This document shows positions 7,323 to 8,111 of a DNA stretch of 8,111 nucleotides, one piece after another. Source of the stretch: Alphaproteobacteria bacterium (lineage in GTDB: Bacteria > Pseudomonadota > Alphaproteobacteria > Rhizobiales > Aestuariivirgaceae). Position numbers and translations under genes: made by a program. The notes under the pieces were generated by a model. That model searched no databases and had not been told where the DNA came from. It worked only from the letters and a program-made list of their open reading frames with translations. The stretch covers positions 1 to 8,111 of the forward strand of contig JAGRLX010000183.1 of assembly GCA_020441605.1 (NCBI GenBank), written 5' to 3'. The first letter of the stretch is position 1. Each line of letters begins with the position of its first letter.

Positions 7323-7826
7323 TCACTTCTTGCGGAATGAATCGAGCGATACGATCTTGGGGCCTCCGGCTTGCGCATCGCTGTCGGGGGCCGGGGCTTC
7401 GGCTTCGGGCGCGTCGGCGGGCGGTGGTGGTACAGGCGGCACCTCGCGGGGCTTGGTCGCCCGGTTGGCAGGTACGCTTTCAAACTGCAGTCCGAACTGC
7501 ACCGCGGGATCGAGGAAGCCCTTGACCGCATCGAAGGGGATCACCAGTTTTTCCGGAATATTGTCGAACGACAGTTCCGCCTCGAAATAGGTATCGTGGA
7601 CCTTGAGGTTCCAGAACTGGTGCTGCAGAACAATGGTCATCTCGCGCGGATAGCGCTGGGCCAGCCGTTCGCTGATCTCGACGCCCGGGAACTTGGTGTT
7701 GAAGGCGATGTAGAAGTGGTGCTCGCCCGGAAGGCCGGAGTCCTCGGCGATGCGCAGGGCTTCGCGCACCACCCCGCGCAGCGCCTGTTGGGCGAGGAGG
7801 TCATAACGCATCAGGTCTTCGGGCAT
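7323..7826 (-). CDS. sspB: ClpXP adaptor SspB, alphaproteobacterial type
   Basis: SspB binds the ssrA tag of proteins released from stalled ribosomes and tethers them to ClpX for degradation by ClpXP. The 167-residue protein has a folded tag-binding core at about 1-116 (opening MPEDLMRYDLLAQQAL, with HHFYIAFNTKFPGVEIS, EMTIVLQHQFWNL and LVIPFDAVKGFLDP), then a proline-, alanine- and acid-rich flexible linker (117-156), then a conserved end, KIVSLDSFRKK (157-167), in the place of the ClpX-binding tail. This three-part layout is that of known SspB proteins. The ATG read from 7826 matches the PEDLMRYD start of relatives; an ATG five codons further in is possible. No strong ribosome binding site is seen. 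A candidate promoter precedes it, and ssrA lies just upstream on the same strand. Confidence 0.94.
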   Translation of the reverse strand: MPEDLMRYDLLAQQALRGVVREALRIAEDSGLPGEHHFYIAFNTKFPGVEISERLAQRYPREMTIVLQHQFWNLKVHDTYFEAELSFDNIPEKLVIPFDAVKGFLDPAVQFGLQFESVPANRATKPREVPPVPPPPADAPEAEAPAPDSDAQAGGPKIVSLDSFRKK

Positions 7827-7864
7827 GGGGTCACTACTTCTGCAAGGGCTTCGACTCGGGCGCG

Positions 7865-7894
7865 ATCATAGCCGCGCCGGGGCCCCAAAGTCAT
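7865..7894 (-). promoter_or_regulatory. Candidate sigma70-type promoter for the sspB-mepA-kup-PHP-MFS run
   Basis: Read on the minus strand, ATGACT (7894-7889; 4 of 6 with TTGACA) is followed after 18 bases by TATGAT (7870-7865; 5 of 6 with TATAAT). The predicted transcript would start near 7858, about 32 bases before the sspB ATG. The spacer contains the palindrome GGGGCCCC (7879-7886). The good -10 box just upstream of sspB argues that sspB has its own promoter besides any read-through from ssrA. Confidence 0.5.
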
Positions 7895-7917
7895 CCACAA
7901 GAAATGCAATGTGAAGT

Positions 7918-7943
7918 GCCGGCTTCTGTTGCCAGGTGCCGGC
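7918..7943 (-). other. Terminal hairpin of the tmRNA coding piece
   Basis: GCCGGC pairs with a second GCCGGC around a 14-base loop, ACCTGGCAACAGAA. The CCTGGCAACAGAAGCC stretch is, to my recollection, typical of the end of alphaproteobacterial tmRNA genes. No run of T follows, so it is not a textbook terminator; it more likely belongs to the RNA structure and marks the area of 3' processing. Confidence 0.55.
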
Positions 7944-7999
7944 GAACCCCGCCTGAAGCGGCTAAGCCCCAGGGCTTTGATTTCGGTGCTCAGACTGCG

Positions 8000-8038
8000 T
8001 TAAGCAGCCACTGCAACCGGAGCATAGTTGTCATTGGC
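8000..8038 (-). other. Tag reading frame of tmRNA: ANDNYAPVAVAA
   Basis: Starting at the resume codon GCC (8038-8036), thirteen codons read ANDNYAPVAVAA and then TAA (8002-8000). The start ANDN is the part bound by SspB in related bacteria and the end VAA resembles the ClpX-recognised LAA/VAA terminus. The five bases before the resume codon read TAGTT, close to TAGTC in E. coli. With the alanine loaded on tmRNA, the tag on the protein would be AANDNYAPVAVAA. There is no start codon, as expected for this kind of frame. Confidence 0.93.
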
Positions 8039-8111
8039 AACTATATGTTTAGCCCGATAACGTCGGAACTATCACGGGCAAAAAGCCGTCCTTTACACCC
8101 TCGTCGATCCT

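Larger units (their letters stand above)
7915..8111 (-). ncRNA. ssrA: tmRNA (ssrA), coding segment of a circularly permuted two-piece tmRNA; 5' part outside window
   Basis: tmRNA frees stalled ribosomes and adds a degradation tag to the unfinished protein. Read on the minus strand from the window end, the sequence GGATCGACGAGGGTG resembles the GGATTCGACGGG of the 5' tRNA-like half of one-piece tmRNA. Next comes a hairpin (GCCCGTGATA at 8079-8070 pairing with TATCGGGC at 8059-8052), then TAGTT directly before the tag frame (8038-8000), then a structured 3' part ending in a stem GCCGGC (7943-7938) with GCCGGC (7923-7918) around the loop ACCTGGCAACAGAA. No T-arm with a CCA end follows the tag. 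This fits the permuted alphaproteobacterial gene, where the acceptor piece is encoded upstream of the coding piece and so beyond the window. The 3' limit is an estimate from the last stem. Confidence 0.9.

Noticed and set aside
6701..7525. Plus-strand frame of 274 codons opposite mepA and the end of sspB
   Set aside because: It spans two recognised minus-strand genes and has a mirror-frame composition.
7313..7531. Longer MepA start, extending the protein upstream to 7531
   Set aside because: It would overlap the conserved C-terminal tail of sspB by about 200 bases and bury the signal peptide inside the protein.
7951..7960. GGGGTTCG in the tmRNA 3' part taken as a tRNA T-loop
   Set aside because: It lacks the full GGTTCRANYCC pattern and no acceptor stem or CCA follows, so it does not support the acceptor half being here.
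7964..7977. AAGCCCCAGGGCTT inverted repeat as a terminator
   Set aside because: It lies inside the tmRNA just after the tag, with a very short loop and no T run; it is better read as part of a tmRNA stem or pseudoknot.

Overview
The window reads as a high-GC alphaproteobacterial chromosome segment. Three observations point there: the right edge carries a tmRNA coding segment whose tag (ANDNYAPVAVAA) and layout fit the circularly permuted, two-piece tmRNA of Alphaproteobacteria; next to it lies an alpha-type SspB ending in a KIVSLDSFRKK tail; and the other genes have the length and style usual for that class. I do not see enough to name a genus. No insertion sequence, phage gene, CRISPR array or tRNA was seen.

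Layout from left to right. Positions 1-290 (minus) hold the first 96 codons of class II fumarase, fumC. A 192-base divergent spacer (291-482) holds candidate promoters for both directions and a 10-base perfect palindrome. On the plus strand are two genes that overlap by ATGA: a GSCFA-domain protein (483-1550, TTG start) and an SGNH-type hydrolase-like protein (1547-2329). The second gene runs 13 bases into the 3' end of the next, convergent gene.

From 7826 down to 2317 all genes are on the minus strand and tightly packed: sspB, mepA (penicillin-insensitive murein endopeptidase), kup (potassium uptake), a PHP-domain metallo-phosphoesterase and an MFS transporter. Gaps are 10, 26, 14 and 6 bases, so one transcript is likely, from a candidate promoter at 7865-7894. 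Upstream of that promoter, also on the minus strand, lies ssrA (tmRNA), cut by the window end.

Function. tmRNA tags proteins from stalled ribosomes, and SspB hands such tagged proteins to ClpXP, so the right end joins the tagging RNA to the adaptor that reads its tag. The genes behind sspB concern cell wall cleavage, potassium uptake and two unassigned roles; their link to tagging is only positional. The least understood part is the GSCFA/SGNH pair, two different esterase-like folds encoded as one translationally coupled unit. It is the best candidate here for an undescribed two-protein activity, plausibly on an acylated glycan or lipid, but nothing in the sequence names the substrate.
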